Source: DATJAJ01 sp035622335 (GTDB taxonomy: Archaea; Thermoproteota; Nitrososphaeria; Nitrososphaerales; Gagatemarchaeaceae). From it: a stretch of 64,000 bases of DNA. The translations under genes were made by a program, and so were the position numbers. Location: the NCBI GenBank assembly GCA_035622335.1, contig DASPVO010000081.1, positions 30,541-94,540 on the forward strand, written 5' to 3'. The notes beneath the pieces were generated by a model. That model saw only the letters and a program-made list of their open reading frames with translations, searched no databases and was not told the origin of the DNA. Of the stretch, positions 41,399-50,267 are shown in pieces. Positions within the stretch are counted from its first letter, which is position 1; every line of letters begins with the position of its first letter.

Positions 41399-42112
41399 CT
41401 ACTGCGGCTTGAGCCCGAGATAGAGCTGCGCGAGTTCCTTATGATTGAGCAGGTCCTGGGCGGGCCCGTCGAACACCTTTCGTCCGCCCACCAAAAGGAA
41501 GGCCTTTTGGCCCATCTCGAGCGCCTTCTTCGCATTCTGCTCCACGAGGAGAACGGTCAGATGCAGGTCGGAGGCCAATGACTCTACCGTGGCGAGGACC
41601 TCCGACGCGAGCTTCGGAGAGAGGTTCGCGGTCGGCTCGTCCAGCATCACGACCCTCGGCTTCCTCATGAGTGCCATCACCATCGCGACCATCTGTCGCT
41701 CTCCTCCGCTCAGGTTCTGCACCTTAGTCTCCATGTACTTGGAGACCTGGGGGAAGAGCTTGAGCGCGGACTCCAGCCTCGAGGCGAACTCCGACGACGG
41801 GACAGTGTAGGCCGCCATGATTATGTTCTCTCTCACCTTGAGCTGCGTGAACGTCGCCTCGGTCTGGGGGAGGTAAGCAACCCCCGCCCTTGCGATCAGG
41901 TGCGAGGGGAGGGACGAGAGCTTTGTTCCGTCGAAGTCCACGCTTCCCTTGTAGATGCTGGTGAGGCCCGCGATCGTCTTCAGCAGTGTGCTCTTCCCGG
42001 ATCCGTTCGGGCCGACTATCACCGAGACCTGGGACTCGGCGGCAGAAATGGAGATGTCGGTGAGGATCTGCAGCTTCCCGTAGCCTGAGGAGACGCCCTC
42101 GACTGAGAGCAA
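41399..42112 (-). CDS. livF: Branched-chain amino acid-type ABC transporter ATPase LivF
   Basis: A 237-residue ABC ATPase of the LivF type. Walker A is VGPNGSGKST, the Q-loop region reads AYLPQTEATFTQL, the signature is LSGGERQMVAM and Walker B is VVMLDEPTANL. It pairs with the LivG ATPase, which ends 1 bp upstream. Together with the substrate-binding protein and the two permeases it forms a high-affinity importer. The TTG start follows the livG stop directly. The true solute (branched-chain amino acids, or amides/urea) cannot be read from the ATPase. Confidence 0.93.
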   Translation of the reverse strand: MLSVEGVSSGYGKLQILTDISISAAESQVSVIVGPNGSGKSTLLKTIAGLTSIYKGSVDFDGTKLSSLPSHLIARAGVAYLPQTEATFTQLKVRENIIMAAYTVPSSEFASRLESALKLFPQVSKYMETKVQNLSGGERQMVAMVMALMRKPRVVMLDEPTANLSPKLASEVLATVESLASDLHLTVLLVEQNAKKALEMGQKAFLLVGGRKVFDGPAQDLLNHKELAQLYLGLKPQ

Positions 42113-42113
42113 C

Positions 42114-42872
42114 TCACCCTCCGAGGTAAGCCTCTACCACGCGCGCATCGGACATAACTTCTTTGGGCGATCCCGTCGCGACCAGTTTCCCATAAGACAT
42201 GGCCACGACCTCATCCACGTATGAGAGCGCGATGTCAAGCCTGTGCTCTACGATGAGAAATGTGATGCCGTACTCGTCCCTGAGCTGTAACAGTTTTGCA
42301 AATATCCCGTGGGCTAGAGTGGGGTTCACCCCCGATATGGGCTCGTCCATCAGTATCGTCTTCGCACCGCTCATCAAAGCCCTTCCGATCTCCAGCAATT
42401 TCATCTGGCCTCCGCTAAGGCTGTTCGCAGGCTGATCCCAAATCTTCAGTAGCCCCACAATCTCGAGAACACCGAAGGCCTGTTCCGCGGTCTCGGTCTC
42501 GGCTTCTTTCCACATGCGCTTGAAGACGGCCTTTGAGAAGGCCTCACCGGGGTTGTCCTTCTTTGCCGCCATCACGTTCTCCAGCACCGTCATGCGCCAG
42601 AAGAGGCTAGGAATCTGGAACGTCCTGACCAGCCCGCGCCTGTAGACTTCGTGAGGAGCGAGCCCCGTTATCGGGAGGCCTTGGTACATGACGAAGCCGG
42701 AGTCAGGCGGGTAGAAGCCGCCTATCACATTGATCATGGTGGTCTTCCCCGAACCGTTGGGCCCGATGAGAATCGTTACGGACTTGTCCCCGACGCTGAA
42801 TGAGACGTCGTCTATCGCGCGGAGGCTTCCAAAACTCTTTGAGACGTTCTTGATTTGGAGGCTAGGCTCCAT
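42114..42872 (-). CDS. livG: Branched-chain amino acid-type ABC transporter ATPase LivG
   Basis: A 252-residue ABC ATPase of the LivG type: Walker A IGPNGSGKTTM, the LivG-typical GLVRTFQIPSLFWRMTVLENVM segment, signature LSGGQMKLLEIGRAL, Walker B TILMDEPISGVNP. It lies 32 bp after the substrate-binding protein gene and is coupled to livF. It is slightly shorter than bacterial LivG. Confidence 0.93.
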   Translation of the reverse strand: MEPSLQIKNVSKSFGSLRAIDDVSFSVGDKSVTILIGPNGSGKTTMINVIGGFYPPDSGFVMYQGLPITGLAPHEVYRRGLVRTFQIPSLFWRMTVLENVMAAKKDNPGEAFSKAVFKRMWKEAETETAEQAFGVLEIVGLLKIWDQPANSLSGGQMKLLEIGRALMSGAKTILMDEPISGVNPTLAHGIFAKLLQLRDEYGITFLIVEHRLDIALSYVDEVVAMSYGKLVATGSPKEVMSDARVVEAYLGG

Positions 42873-42904
42873 TCAGATCACAGAAAAAAGGGGTGTGGGA
42901 CCCC

Positions 42905-44359
42905 TTATGTTGAAGGCTGCTGGCCAGGCACCCATGCGATCGTGTTGGTCAAGGATGACCAAGAGCCGCACAGATACCAGTTCTCGCCCGCTGGAGGCGA
43001 TTCTACGCACCAGATCTGGAAGTTTCCGCCTAGTCTGTCTTGTCCGACCGTGAGCTGAGTCCAGCCCGTGGCGCCGAAGTAGCTGTCAGCTACCGACGCG
43101 AAGACCTTCTGTATGCACGGACCAGAGTTCGCACCGCAGTCTAGCACGGAGAGTGCCGCAAGCCAGACGTCGTCGTACGAGCCGAGCGCGTATGAGTCGC
43201 AAGAGAGGCTTGGGTTGGAGGCAAAGTCCGCGCATATCTGGGCGGTCTTCGAAGTGTTGTCGTAGCCAAAGACGGTCGCTGGCATCCTTATGTCCTGCAT
43301 GAATGCCCCGTAAGTGGAGTTGACGAGGTTGGTGTCACCCTGTTCTCCGTCCGTTCCGTACCAGGGCTGAGGTGTCGACAGAAGCGACGGATACTGCGTG
43401 CTCGCTTCTTGGAGAAGGTAACCGATTTCCTCGAACGAGATTGCGTCTATCGCCACGGCATTCGCGCCGTACTTCGCGACTAGAGCGTTGTAGTCAGAGC
43501 TGATTGTCGGCAGGATGTTCGTGAAACTGGTCGCAGTTGACGAGTACGGGATTGCATCTATAGTCACGCCCGACCCGCCTGCGTTTCCGAAGTCCAATGA
43601 CGTGTAGTTGTACAACCCGTCACCGTATGTGTCGTCTCTGTAGACTATGATCAGACCCCTGACGCCCTGACCGTACATCTCCGTGGCATCTGCCTGTCCC
43701 TGATAGCGGTCGTCTGGAGCTGTTCTGAAGAGATAGCTTGGATTGCCTGGAGTGGATGGAATTGCGAGAGCTGGAGATGTCGAAGACGGGCTCACCAGGA
43801 CGACGTGTAGGCTGTCTGCATCGCTCAGAATGGCCTCGGCCGCTCCGCTGTTGAGCGGACCGACTACGACGCTTATCCCACTCGCCGCCATCGACTTTAG
43901 TTCTGTGTCGGCCGTGGTCGGGTTGAGGGCATAGTCTTCGACGTCCACCTTGAACGTCACCTTGCCTGCCCAGCTCGTGTTCTGGACCCAAGCGTTGACG
44001 TCAGACACTGCCTGTTCCGTGTAGGCCTGGACGCGGACTCCCTCGCTTGACAAGCCGTCGCTTAGGTCGGTGAGAACACCGATGGTGACGGTGCCAAGGC
44101 TCGGGGCGGTCCCCTGGAGAGTTGTTGTAACCGTGGAGACCTGAGTCGCTGTTGATACCGAAGTCACTGTAACGCCCGCTCCCACCGTCTCGGTGGTGGC
44201 GACCGTCGATGTTTCGGTGACCCCTGGTCCTGTGACTGTAGTTGTCTTCGCAGAGGAGGACGTTGCCGCGTATACCCCCACTGCGCCGATTAGTAGTCCC
44301 ACAATGAAAAGAGCTGCTACCATAGCAGTTGAAGCACCTGAACGCTTCAAAGTTTTCAC
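42905..44359 (-). CDS. livK: Membrane-anchored ABC substrate-binding protein, LivK-like
   Basis: A 484-residue periplasmic-binding-fold protein. An N-terminal hydrophobic segment (STAMVAALFIVGLLIGAVGVY) anchors it outside the membrane, followed by a Thr/Val/Ser-rich linker of about 60 residues, which could be glycosylated. The binding domain starts at about residue 90 (VTIGVLTDLSDGLSSEG) and has PLNSGAAEAI, VSPSSTSPAL and GLIIVYRDDTYGDGL as in type I LivK-like proteins. Four to six Cys late in the protein may form disulphides. The GTG start is 26 bases from the shared TATA-like box. Confidence 0.9.
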   Translation of the reverse strand: MKTLKRSGASTAMVAALFIVGLLIGAVGVYAATSSSAKTTTVTGPGVTETSTVATTETVGAGVTVTSVSTATQVSTVTTTLQGTAPSLGTVTIGVLTDLSDGLSSEGVRVQAYTEQAVSDVNAWVQNTSWAGKVTFKVDVEDYALNPTTADTELKSMAASGISVVVGPLNSGAAEAILSDADSLHVVLVSPSSTSPALAIPSTPGNPSYLFRTAPDDRYQGQADATEMYGQGVRGLIIVYRDDTYGDGLYNYTSLDFGNAGGSGVTIDAIPYSSTATSFTNILPTISSDYNALVAKYGANAVAIDAISFEEIGYLLQEASTQYPSLLSTPQPWYGTDGEQGDTNLVNSTYGAFMQDIRMPATVFGYDNTSKTAQICADFASNPSLSCDSYALGSYDDVWLAALSVLDCGANSGPCIQKVFASVADSYFGATGWTQLTVGQDRLGGNFQIWCVESPPAGENWYLCGSWSSLTNTIAWVPGQQPST

Positions 44360-44380
44360 CGTCGTGTGAGAATCGGAAGG

Positions 44381-44390
44381 TATTTAATGA
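44381..44390. promoter_or_regulatory. Shared TATA-like element of the transporter genes
   Basis: The box tatttaatga lies between the minus-strand livK GTG (44359, 26 bases) and the plus-strand livH start (TTG 44423, about 38 bases). It would allow the two halves of the transporter to be made together. Confidence 0.5.
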
Positions 44391-44422
44391 TTAAGGTGTC
44401 ACATCCGTGCAGAATTCTTCTC

Positions 44423-45370
44423 TTGTTCAATCCTCTGATCGTGTCCACGATCGAGTACGGAGGGATTCTTTCGATAATGTGTCTCGGTCTGACGGTCACC
44501 TACCAGACGACCAGGGTCCCCAACTTTGCTTTCGCTGACTTCGCGGTGCTGGGGATGAACGCGTCTTACTTCACCTTCATCCTCTTTCACCTCAGCAGCA
44601 CATACCTTAGCCTACCCTTTGGATTCCTCGCCGGAGGAGCGTTTTCGGTGACCATGTACCTGCTCGTCATGAGACCTCTCATCAGAAAGAACTCTTCGAT
44701 AGTGGTTCTGATGATAGCCACTCTGGCTGTAGACATCGTCTTCACGGGAGTGGCGGAGAACATAGCCTACGTGGGTACCGCAATCTACGGGAAGGAGTTC
44801 ATCCACGCGGGTTTCCCCACGCTTCTTGACGCCGCCCCCCTCCCAGACGTCAGGGTCTTGGGCCAGGAAGGACTCCTGATCCTCTCACCCGCTCTGCTCA
44901 TAGTCACGACAACCGCGATGTACCTCCTTCTGACGAAGTCGAAGTTCGGTATCGCCATGCGGGCCTCGATAGAGAACCCAAACCTAGCAAAAACGGTCGG
45001 GATAAACGTCGAGAGAATCTACCTTACATCTTGGTTCATCGCAGGCGGACTAGCCGGGATGGCGGGCAGCCTCTTCACGGTCTGGGACGGCATGGCCCTA
45101 GGGATCCAGAGCACCCTGATCCTGGACATCTTCGGTGGAAGCGTGCTAGGGGGGCTGAGCAGCATCTACGGGGCGGTCGCGGGAGGACTGTTGGTTGCCT
45201 TCACGGAGAACTATATCCTCGGCGAACTTTCAATCAACGTGAGCCCGACGTTCGGTCTGCTCGAGACCGGTGGAGCTTCGATGATAGTGCTGATCATAAC
45301 GCTACTCGTCGCTCCAAGGGGCATAGTCGGGATCAACTGGAAACGACTGAGGCCGGGTGAGCATCGGTGA
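44423..45370 (+). CDS. livH: Branched-chain amino acid-type ABC permease LivH
   Basis: About 315 residues with eight or more membrane helices. It has the LivH-type opening EYGGILSIMCLGLTVTYQTTRVPNFAFADFAVLG, the cytoplasmic coupling segment SKFGIAMRASIENPNLAKTVGINVE, and GGSVLGGLSSIYGAVAGGLL. The TTG at 44423 matches where LivH proteins begin. An ATG at 44387 sits on the promoter box, so it is unlikely to be used. The stop overlaps the livM GTG by 4 bp. Confidence 0.92.
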   Translation: MFNPLIVSTIEYGGILSIMCLGLTVTYQTTRVPNFAFADFAVLGMNASYFTFILFHLSSTYLSLPFGFLAGGAFSVTMYLLVMRPLIRKNSSIVVLMIATLAVDIVFTGVAENIAYVGTAIYGKEFIHAGFPTLLDAAPLPDVRVLGQEGLLILSPALLIVTTTAMYLLLTKSKFGIAMRASIENPNLAKTVGINVERIYLTSWFIAGGLAGMAGSLFTVWDGMALGIQSTLILDIFGGSVLGGLSSIYGAVAGGLLVAFTENYILGELSINVSPTFGLLETGGASMIVLIITLLVAPRGIVGINWKRLRPGEHR

Positions 45371-46488
45371 CCGCGAACTTCCTCCCTTCGATCGTGCTCT
45401 TCGCGACCCAGTTCTTCCTGTATCTCGCGATAAGCGTCAGCCTCAACCTAGAGTTCGGGCTCACAGGCATACCCAACTTCGGAAAGGTCCTGTTCGTGTC
45501 AGCGGGTGGCATGCTCGGGGCCTCCGCCATGTATCGTCTTGCGCTCATCGCATTCAAGCTTCACTCGAATGACATCTTTGAATCCAGCCCACTCTTTGTG
45601 GACGAGAAGATCAATCCTGGACTTGCCACGCATCCTCTCCTCGCCGCTGGGCTCTTCCTGTTCATAATAATATTCGGCGGTCTCGTCGCTGCGGCTCTGG
45701 GATACTTGTCCTCTTACCCCGCGATACGGCTTCGGGAGGACTACCTCGGCATGCTGCTCTTGGGTTCGGGCGAGCTTTTCGCGGTCCTCACCGCGTACTA
45801 TCCGCCCATAGTGGGGGGACCTGAGAACATGATACCTCCGAACTTGCTCGTCGGGTTCGGAAGCTATCAGAGCTACGCGACGCTCGCGATAATGGGTGTC
45901 TTCGCGATCGGCGTCTTCCTTTACGCACAGAGGGTCGCCAACTCGCCGCTGGGCAGGATGCTGAGGTCGGTGAGAGACAACGACACCGCCTCGGAGGCGC
46001 TCGGGAAGGACAACATCAACGTGCGAAGGAAGATGCTCATCGTCGCGTCAGCGCTCAGCGGCGTCGCGGGCGCGCTCTGGGCGGTCTACTGGGCCCAGAT
46101 CGGCGGGCTGATCGGGGGCGATGTGGGAGGCACGTTCCCCAGGCTCCTCTACACGTTCTATCCTTTCACGATAGTGATACTGGGTGGTATGGCAAACAAC
46201 TACGGCGTGGCCCTGGGAACCTTGGTGCTGACCTCGGTCCAGACGATCACAACGGTCTCCCTTCCGTCCCTCCTGACGAACGTGAACAACAATCTGCTCG
46301 TTGACTTTGTGAACTCGCTCCAGTACCTGGTCGTGGGCCTTATACTGCTGGGGGTGGTCTTGTGGAGACCCGACGGGATACTTCGGGAGAAGCCCGCCTA
46401 CCCGCTTACGAAGGCCAAACTGACCGAGATGGCGGCCAGGTTCGAGAATAAACCGGCCCAGACGCAGGAAACTGCCGAGCCTGACTAG
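45367..46488 (+). CDS. livM: Branched-chain amino acid-type ABC permease LivM
   Basis: A 373-residue multi-pass permease of the LivM type. Features are NLEFGLTGIPNFGKVLFVSAGGM, LSSYPAIRLREDYLGMLLLGSGE, the coupling segment GRMLRSVRDNDTASEALGKDNINVRRKM and ILGGMANNYGVALGTLVL. It completes the five-gene importer livFGKHM, split over two divergent transcripts. It starts at a GTG overlapping the livH stop. Confidence 0.92.
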   Translation: MTANFLPSIVLFATQFFLYLAISVSLNLEFGLTGIPNFGKVLFVSAGGMLGASAMYRLALIAFKLHSNDIFESSPLFVDEKINPGLATHPLLAAGLFLFIIIFGGLVAAALGYLSSYPAIRLREDYLGMLLLGSGELFAVLTAYYPPIVGGPENMIPPNLLVGFGSYQSYATLAIMGVFAIGVFLYAQRVANSPLGRMLRSVRDNDTASEALGKDNINVRRKMLIVASALSGVAGALWAVYWAQIGGLIGGDVGGTFPRLLYTFYPFTIVILGGMANNYGVALGTLVLTSVQTITTVSLPSLLTNVNNNLLVDFVNSLQYLVVGLILLGVVLWRPDGILREKPAYPLTKAKLTEMAARFENKPAQTQETAEPD

Positions 46489-46548
46489 GCTACGGAAGAC
46501 GAGACGACTCGCCAAAGCTTTTATCGCGCATCGGTTCTCGCCGCTTTC

Positions 46549-47106
46549 TTGAGTGAGGCAGAGGACATCGGCAGGGTCCTGAAGGATGCAGAAGTCGACT
46601 TTCTGCTCTCAAAGGCGACGGTGACAATGAAGTCACCGCTCGAAAACATAGAGGCGGGCGATTTCAAGATCGAGAACGCCAAGGAGGGTGACACGCTCGA
46701 TATTCCTAGGTGGGCCGCGGAGGAGCTCGCGCAGCTGAACATCGCGGACTTGGCCGAGGAGCCGTTCGAGATGGAGATGTACAAAGCGCTGAGCCGTGAG
46801 AAGATGATGGGACCATTCCAGCTCTCAAAGCTTCCCGCAGACTTCTACGTCAGGATGAGGAGGCGGCTGGTCTATCTGAGGGTCGGGGCCGAAGCCGGGA
46901 GAGTCAGGAAGGAGGACATCGAAAGGGTCCGCACCAGCTGCTACGACCTGGTGGGCATGAGGCTGGGAAAGCTCATCTCTCTGGCAAGCACCTCGACCGG
47001 GATGGGGGACTTCGCCGAGAACATAACACCGGAGGAGAAGGCGTTCTTCGGCGTCTCGAAGTCCATCTCGAAGGAATGGAAGGAAGCCATACTGGAGGGG
47101 AGCTAG
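46549..47106 (+). CDS. GINS complex subunit (Gins23-like)
   Basis: A 185-residue GINS-family protein. Residues about 25-65 hold the small beta-rich B domain (GDTLDIPRWAAEELAQLNIAD) ahead of the helical A domain (LPADFYVRMRRRLVYLRVG), the order seen in Sld5/Psf-type 23 subunits. GINS joins MCM in the archaeal CMG-like replicative helicase, and mcm follows directly in the same frame, as in Sulfolobus. The TTG start lies 28 bases after a TATA-like box (agcttttatcg, 46516-46526). Confidence 0.85.
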   Translation: MSEAEDIGRVLKDAEVDFLLSKATVTMKSPLENIEAGDFKIENAKEGDTLDIPRWAAEELAQLNIADLAEEPFEMEMYKALSREKMMGPFQLSKLPADFYVRMRRRLVYLRVGAEAGRVRKEDIERVRTSCYDLVGMRLGKLISLASTSTGMGDFAENITPEEKAFFGVSKSISKEWKEAILEGS

Positions 47107-47163
47107 ACGGCCACGCTGGCGTCGCGAAGGCTCTCTGAACAGCTCGAGAGTTTCCTGAAGTCG

Positions 47164-50100
47164 GTGACCGACAGGTCAGGAGAGTACGTCTACAGGGTCA
47201 AGATATCCCAGATGATAGCCTCCGAGGGCAAGTCTCTGGTCGTGGACTTTGGCGACCTCCTTAAGTTCGACGGCGACCTTGCCAACGAGGTCCTCAGGAG
47301 CCCCGACACCACACTGTTCGAGTTCAAGCGCGCCGCGTACGAGACGATGAGGAGCGAGAACGCGCTCTACGCGGACAGATTGAGAAAGAACCTCACCGTG
47401 AGGGTGAGAGGCATCCCCGACCAGGTCCCGCTGAGGAAGGTCGACGCCTCCTATCTGGACAGGATGCTCGCGGTCGCGGGGATGGTGGTCCGGACGTCGG
47501 AACTCAGACCGCTAATGGTCGAGGGCGCGTTCGTCTGCCCCAACGGGCATCTCACGTACCAGGAGCAGAAGGACGACCTGATACTGAAGAAGCCTTCGAA
47601 GTGCGACGTCTGCGCAGAGACCAGGAACTTCGAGCTGGACAAGCCCCACTGCAAGTTCATCGACTTCCAGATCGTGAGGATCCAGGAGCTGCCGGAGGAA
47701 CTGCCACCCGGTCAGCTCCCGCAGTTCTTCGACGTCAACCTGGAGGGCGACATCGTGAACTCCGCGAGGCCTGGGGACAGGGTCGTCATGACCGGAATCC
47801 TCAGGGCGGTCCCCGATTACTCAGTGGGTCAGACGAGGATGCGTCTCTTCAGGTCTCAGATCGACTGCAACTTCTCTGAGGTGAAGGGAAAGGAGCCGGA
47901 GCAGGTGCAGGTGACGAAGGAGGACGAAGCGCTCATCAAGAGCATCGCAGCCTCCACCGACGCCTACGAGAAGCTCATCAACTCGATCGCCCCCGCGGTC
48001 ATGGGACACCAGGCGGAGAAGGAAGCGATTCTGCTTCTGCTGGCAGGGGGGACGTCGACCCAGCTCCCCGACGGCACGAAGCTGAGGGGGGACATCAACG
48101 TGCTCTTCGTCGGCGACCCTGGCGTAGCGAAGTCGGAGATGCTCAAGTTCACGGCTCAGGTCGCTCCCCGAGGGATATTCGCTTCCGGCAGGGGAACCAC
48201 CGCCGCGGGGCTCTCAGCGGCCGTGATCAGGGAGAAAAACGTGTTCATGCTGGAAGCAGGAGTTGTCGTTTTGGCCGACCAAGGGATCGCCTGTATTTCT
48301 GAAGACACGGAATTGTACAGCGGCGAATCTCTCACGAGAGTCGGAAAGATATGGGAAGAAACACGGGGGACTTTCTATCCAACAAAGACGGGAAGAGAAG
48401 CGAAGAGGGTACTGCTTCCTGTGAACGTGTATGACAGGAAGCAGAGGGCCGACCTGGAATCGTTTGCAACAGTGCTTATGCGTAAGCCCTACCAGGGAGA
48501 GATGGTCAAACTCACCTTTTCATCCGGACTAACGTTGAAGGTGACGCCGGAACACCTACTGAAGAGGACGACGGATGTGAAGAACCTGTGGATTAGAGCC
48601 GACCAAGTCAAGGCAGGAGACGAGTTGATGGCTCCTGTGAAGATCTTTGGTCCCGCAGCTTTCCTCAATATTTCCGAGGAGGAAGCTTACGGCATTGGAT
48701 GTGTGTACGGAGACGGATGGCTCGGCCCGACGAGCATCACGATTTCTCAGTCCAAGGTGAACATCGACGTGGTGAGCGAAATCAACAGGAGGCTGCCATC
48801 AACCTTCGCTGTCTACGACAAGGGAGACAGGGTAAGACAGCTCGGGAAGTACATGCTGGTCTCGAGGATGGTCCATCTCTATACGAGCGAGAGGAGTTTC
48901 GTTAGGAAGACGCGACTGCTGCTCCGGAACCCTTCCACTGACAAGGTGCTAGCGCTCAACGACAGGGCTCTCTGGTCGTTCTTCGCTGGAGTCTTTGACA
49001 CCGACGGAGATCTCAATCACGTCGGGGGCAGGGTCGTAGCCGTCAGGCTGTATCCTGCGCGGGACGCCCATGAAATCTCGGTGCTTCTCTATGGACTTCG
49101 ACGACTGGGAATCTACGCGCGCGTGCGAGGTTTACGAAGTTCCATCCCAATAATTCAGATCACAGGGGCGGACATATCGAGGTTCACGTTTGGAATCAGT
49201 CCCTACAGCGTGAAGCTGCGGAGAGAGCCAGAAGAGATTGTGATCAAGCACAAGGGAAAGCGCAGCCTAGCAAGGGGAAGAGAGAAGGTCGTTGCCGTTG
49301 AGCGGGTGTCATACGAAGGGTACGTCTACGACCTCAGTGTGAGCCGTTATCACAACTTCGAAGCTGCCCTTGTCTATGCACACAATTGCATAGACGAGTT
49401 CGACAAGATGAACTCTAATGACAGGACTGCCCTCCACGAGCAGATGGAGCAGCAGAGCGTAACCATAGCCAAGGGGGGCATCTATGCGGCGCTGAACGCC
49501 AGGACGGCGATCCTCGCCGCGTGCAACCCCGTGCTCGGGAAGTACAACCCGTTCCAGAACCTGACGGACAACATACCAGACCTCCCCATACCTTTGCTGA
49601 CGAGGTTCGACCTCATCTTCGTGATCAAAGATCAGCCCGCGCCCGCTGAGGACGAGAAGCTCGCGGCTCACATCCTGTCGGTCCACCAGAGGAAGGCCTA
49701 CGCCGCTCCTCCTCCCGTCGAGTTCAGCCTTCTCAAGAAGCACATCGCCTACGCGAAGAAGATCACTCCCACCCTCAACAAAGAGGCGACTGTGAGGCTG
49801 AGGGACTACTACTTGGAGCTCAGAAAGACCGCGACCGAGGGGTCGATTCCGCCAACACCGAGGACGCTCGAGTCTCTGATTCGTCTCTCTACGGCCAGGG
49901 CGAGGATACTCCTGAAGAGCGAGGTGGGCGAAGAGGACGCGCTGGCTGCGATAGCGCTGATGAACAAGATGGTCGGTGACGTCCTGACCGACGCTTCGAC
50001 GAAGAAGACAGACTTCGGCATACAGCTCGGGAGGCCGGCGGCCGAGAGGAAGAACCTCACCGCCGCGATAGAGGTCTTCAAGAGGCTGGAAGGACCGGAC

Positions 50101-50250
50101 AAGAAGCCGGTGGAAAGGAAGGTCTTCAAGGAGGAGCTCGTCAAGGCCAAGTTCAGCGACGAGGACGCAGACAAGATGATCAGGACCATGTTCAGGGAGG
50201 GACTGATATACGAGTCCAAGCCTGGATACTTCAGAAGAGTCGGGTCTTAG
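47164..50250 (+). CDS. mcm: Replicative DNA helicase MCM with intein
   Basis: The hexameric 3'-5' replicative helicase. The precursor from GTG 47164 is 1028 residues; removing a 365-residue intein leaves 663. Features are the zinc site (CPNGH...CDVCAE), the OB fold with LPPGQLPQFFDV, Walker A GDPGVAKSEML, Walker B split by the intein (GIA then CIDEFDKM), and the arginine finger in LTRFDLIFVI. Family N-terminal residues LSEQLESFLKSV lie upstream of this GTG in the open frame back to the GINS stop at 47106, without ATG, GTG or TTG. The true start is therefore probably a rare codon such as CTG 47116 or ACG 47107. Confidence 0.93.
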   Translation: MTDRSGEYVYRVKISQMIASEGKSLVVDFGDLLKFDGDLANEVLRSPDTTLFEFKRAAYETMRSENALYADRLRKNLTVRVRGIPDQVPLRKVDASYLDRMLAVAGMVVRTSELRPLMVEGAFVCPNGHLTYQEQKDDLILKKPSKCDVCAETRNFELDKPHCKFIDFQIVRIQELPEELPPGQLPQFFDVNLEGDIVNSARPGDRVVMTGILRAVPDYSVGQTRMRLFRSQIDCNFSEVKGKEPEQVQVTKEDEALIKSIAASTDAYEKLINSIAPAVMGHQAEKEAILLLLAGGTSTQLPDGTKLRGDINVLFVGDPGVAKSEMLKFTAQVAPRGIFASGRGTTAAGLSAAVIREKNVFMLEAGVVVLADQGIACISEDTELYSGESLTRVGKIWEETRGTFYPTKTGREAKRVLLPVNVYDRKQRADLESFATVLMRKPYQGEMVKLTFSSGLTLKVTPEHLLKRTTDVKNLWIRADQVKAGDELMAPVKIFGPAAFLNISEEEAYGIGCVYGDGWLGPTSITISQSKVNIDVVSEINRRLPSTFAVYDKGDRVRQLGKYMLVSRMVHLYTSERSFVRKTRLLLRNPSTDKVLALNDRALWSFFAGVFDTDGDLNHVGGRVVAVRLYPARDAHEISVLLYGLRRLGIYARVRGLRSSIPIIQITGADISRFTFGISPYSVKLRREPEEIVIKHKGKRSLARGREKVVAVERVSYEGYVYDLSVSRYHNFEAALVYAHNCIDEFDKMNSNDRTALHEQMEQQSVTIAKGGIYAALNARTAILAACNPVLGKYNPFQNLTDNIPDLPIPLLTRFDLIFVIKDQPAPAEDEKLAAHILSVHQRKAYAAPPPVEFSLLKKHIAYAKKITPTLNKEATVRLRDYYLELRKTATEGSIPPTPRTLESLIRLSTARARILLKSEVGEEDALAAIALMNKMVGDVLTDASTKKTDFGIQLGRPAAERKNLTAAIEVFKRLEGPDKKPVERKVFKEELVKAKFSDEDADKMIRTMFREGLIYESKPGYFRRVGS
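48292..49386 (+). mobile_element. Intein with LAGLIDADG endonuclease in MCM Walker B
   Basis: A 365-residue intein inserted between GIA and CIDEFDKM of the Walker B motif. It starts with Cys (CISEDTELYSG), has a block-B-like segment (SGLTLKVTPEHLL) and ends VYDLSVSRYHNFEAALVYAHN before the +1 Cys. Both endonuclease motifs keep their acidic residue (CVYGDGW; FFAGVFDTDGD), so it looks active. Its bases are visibly less GC-rich than the exteins around it. Confidence 0.93.
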
Positions 50251-50267
50251 AACGGAGTAGTCGGCCG

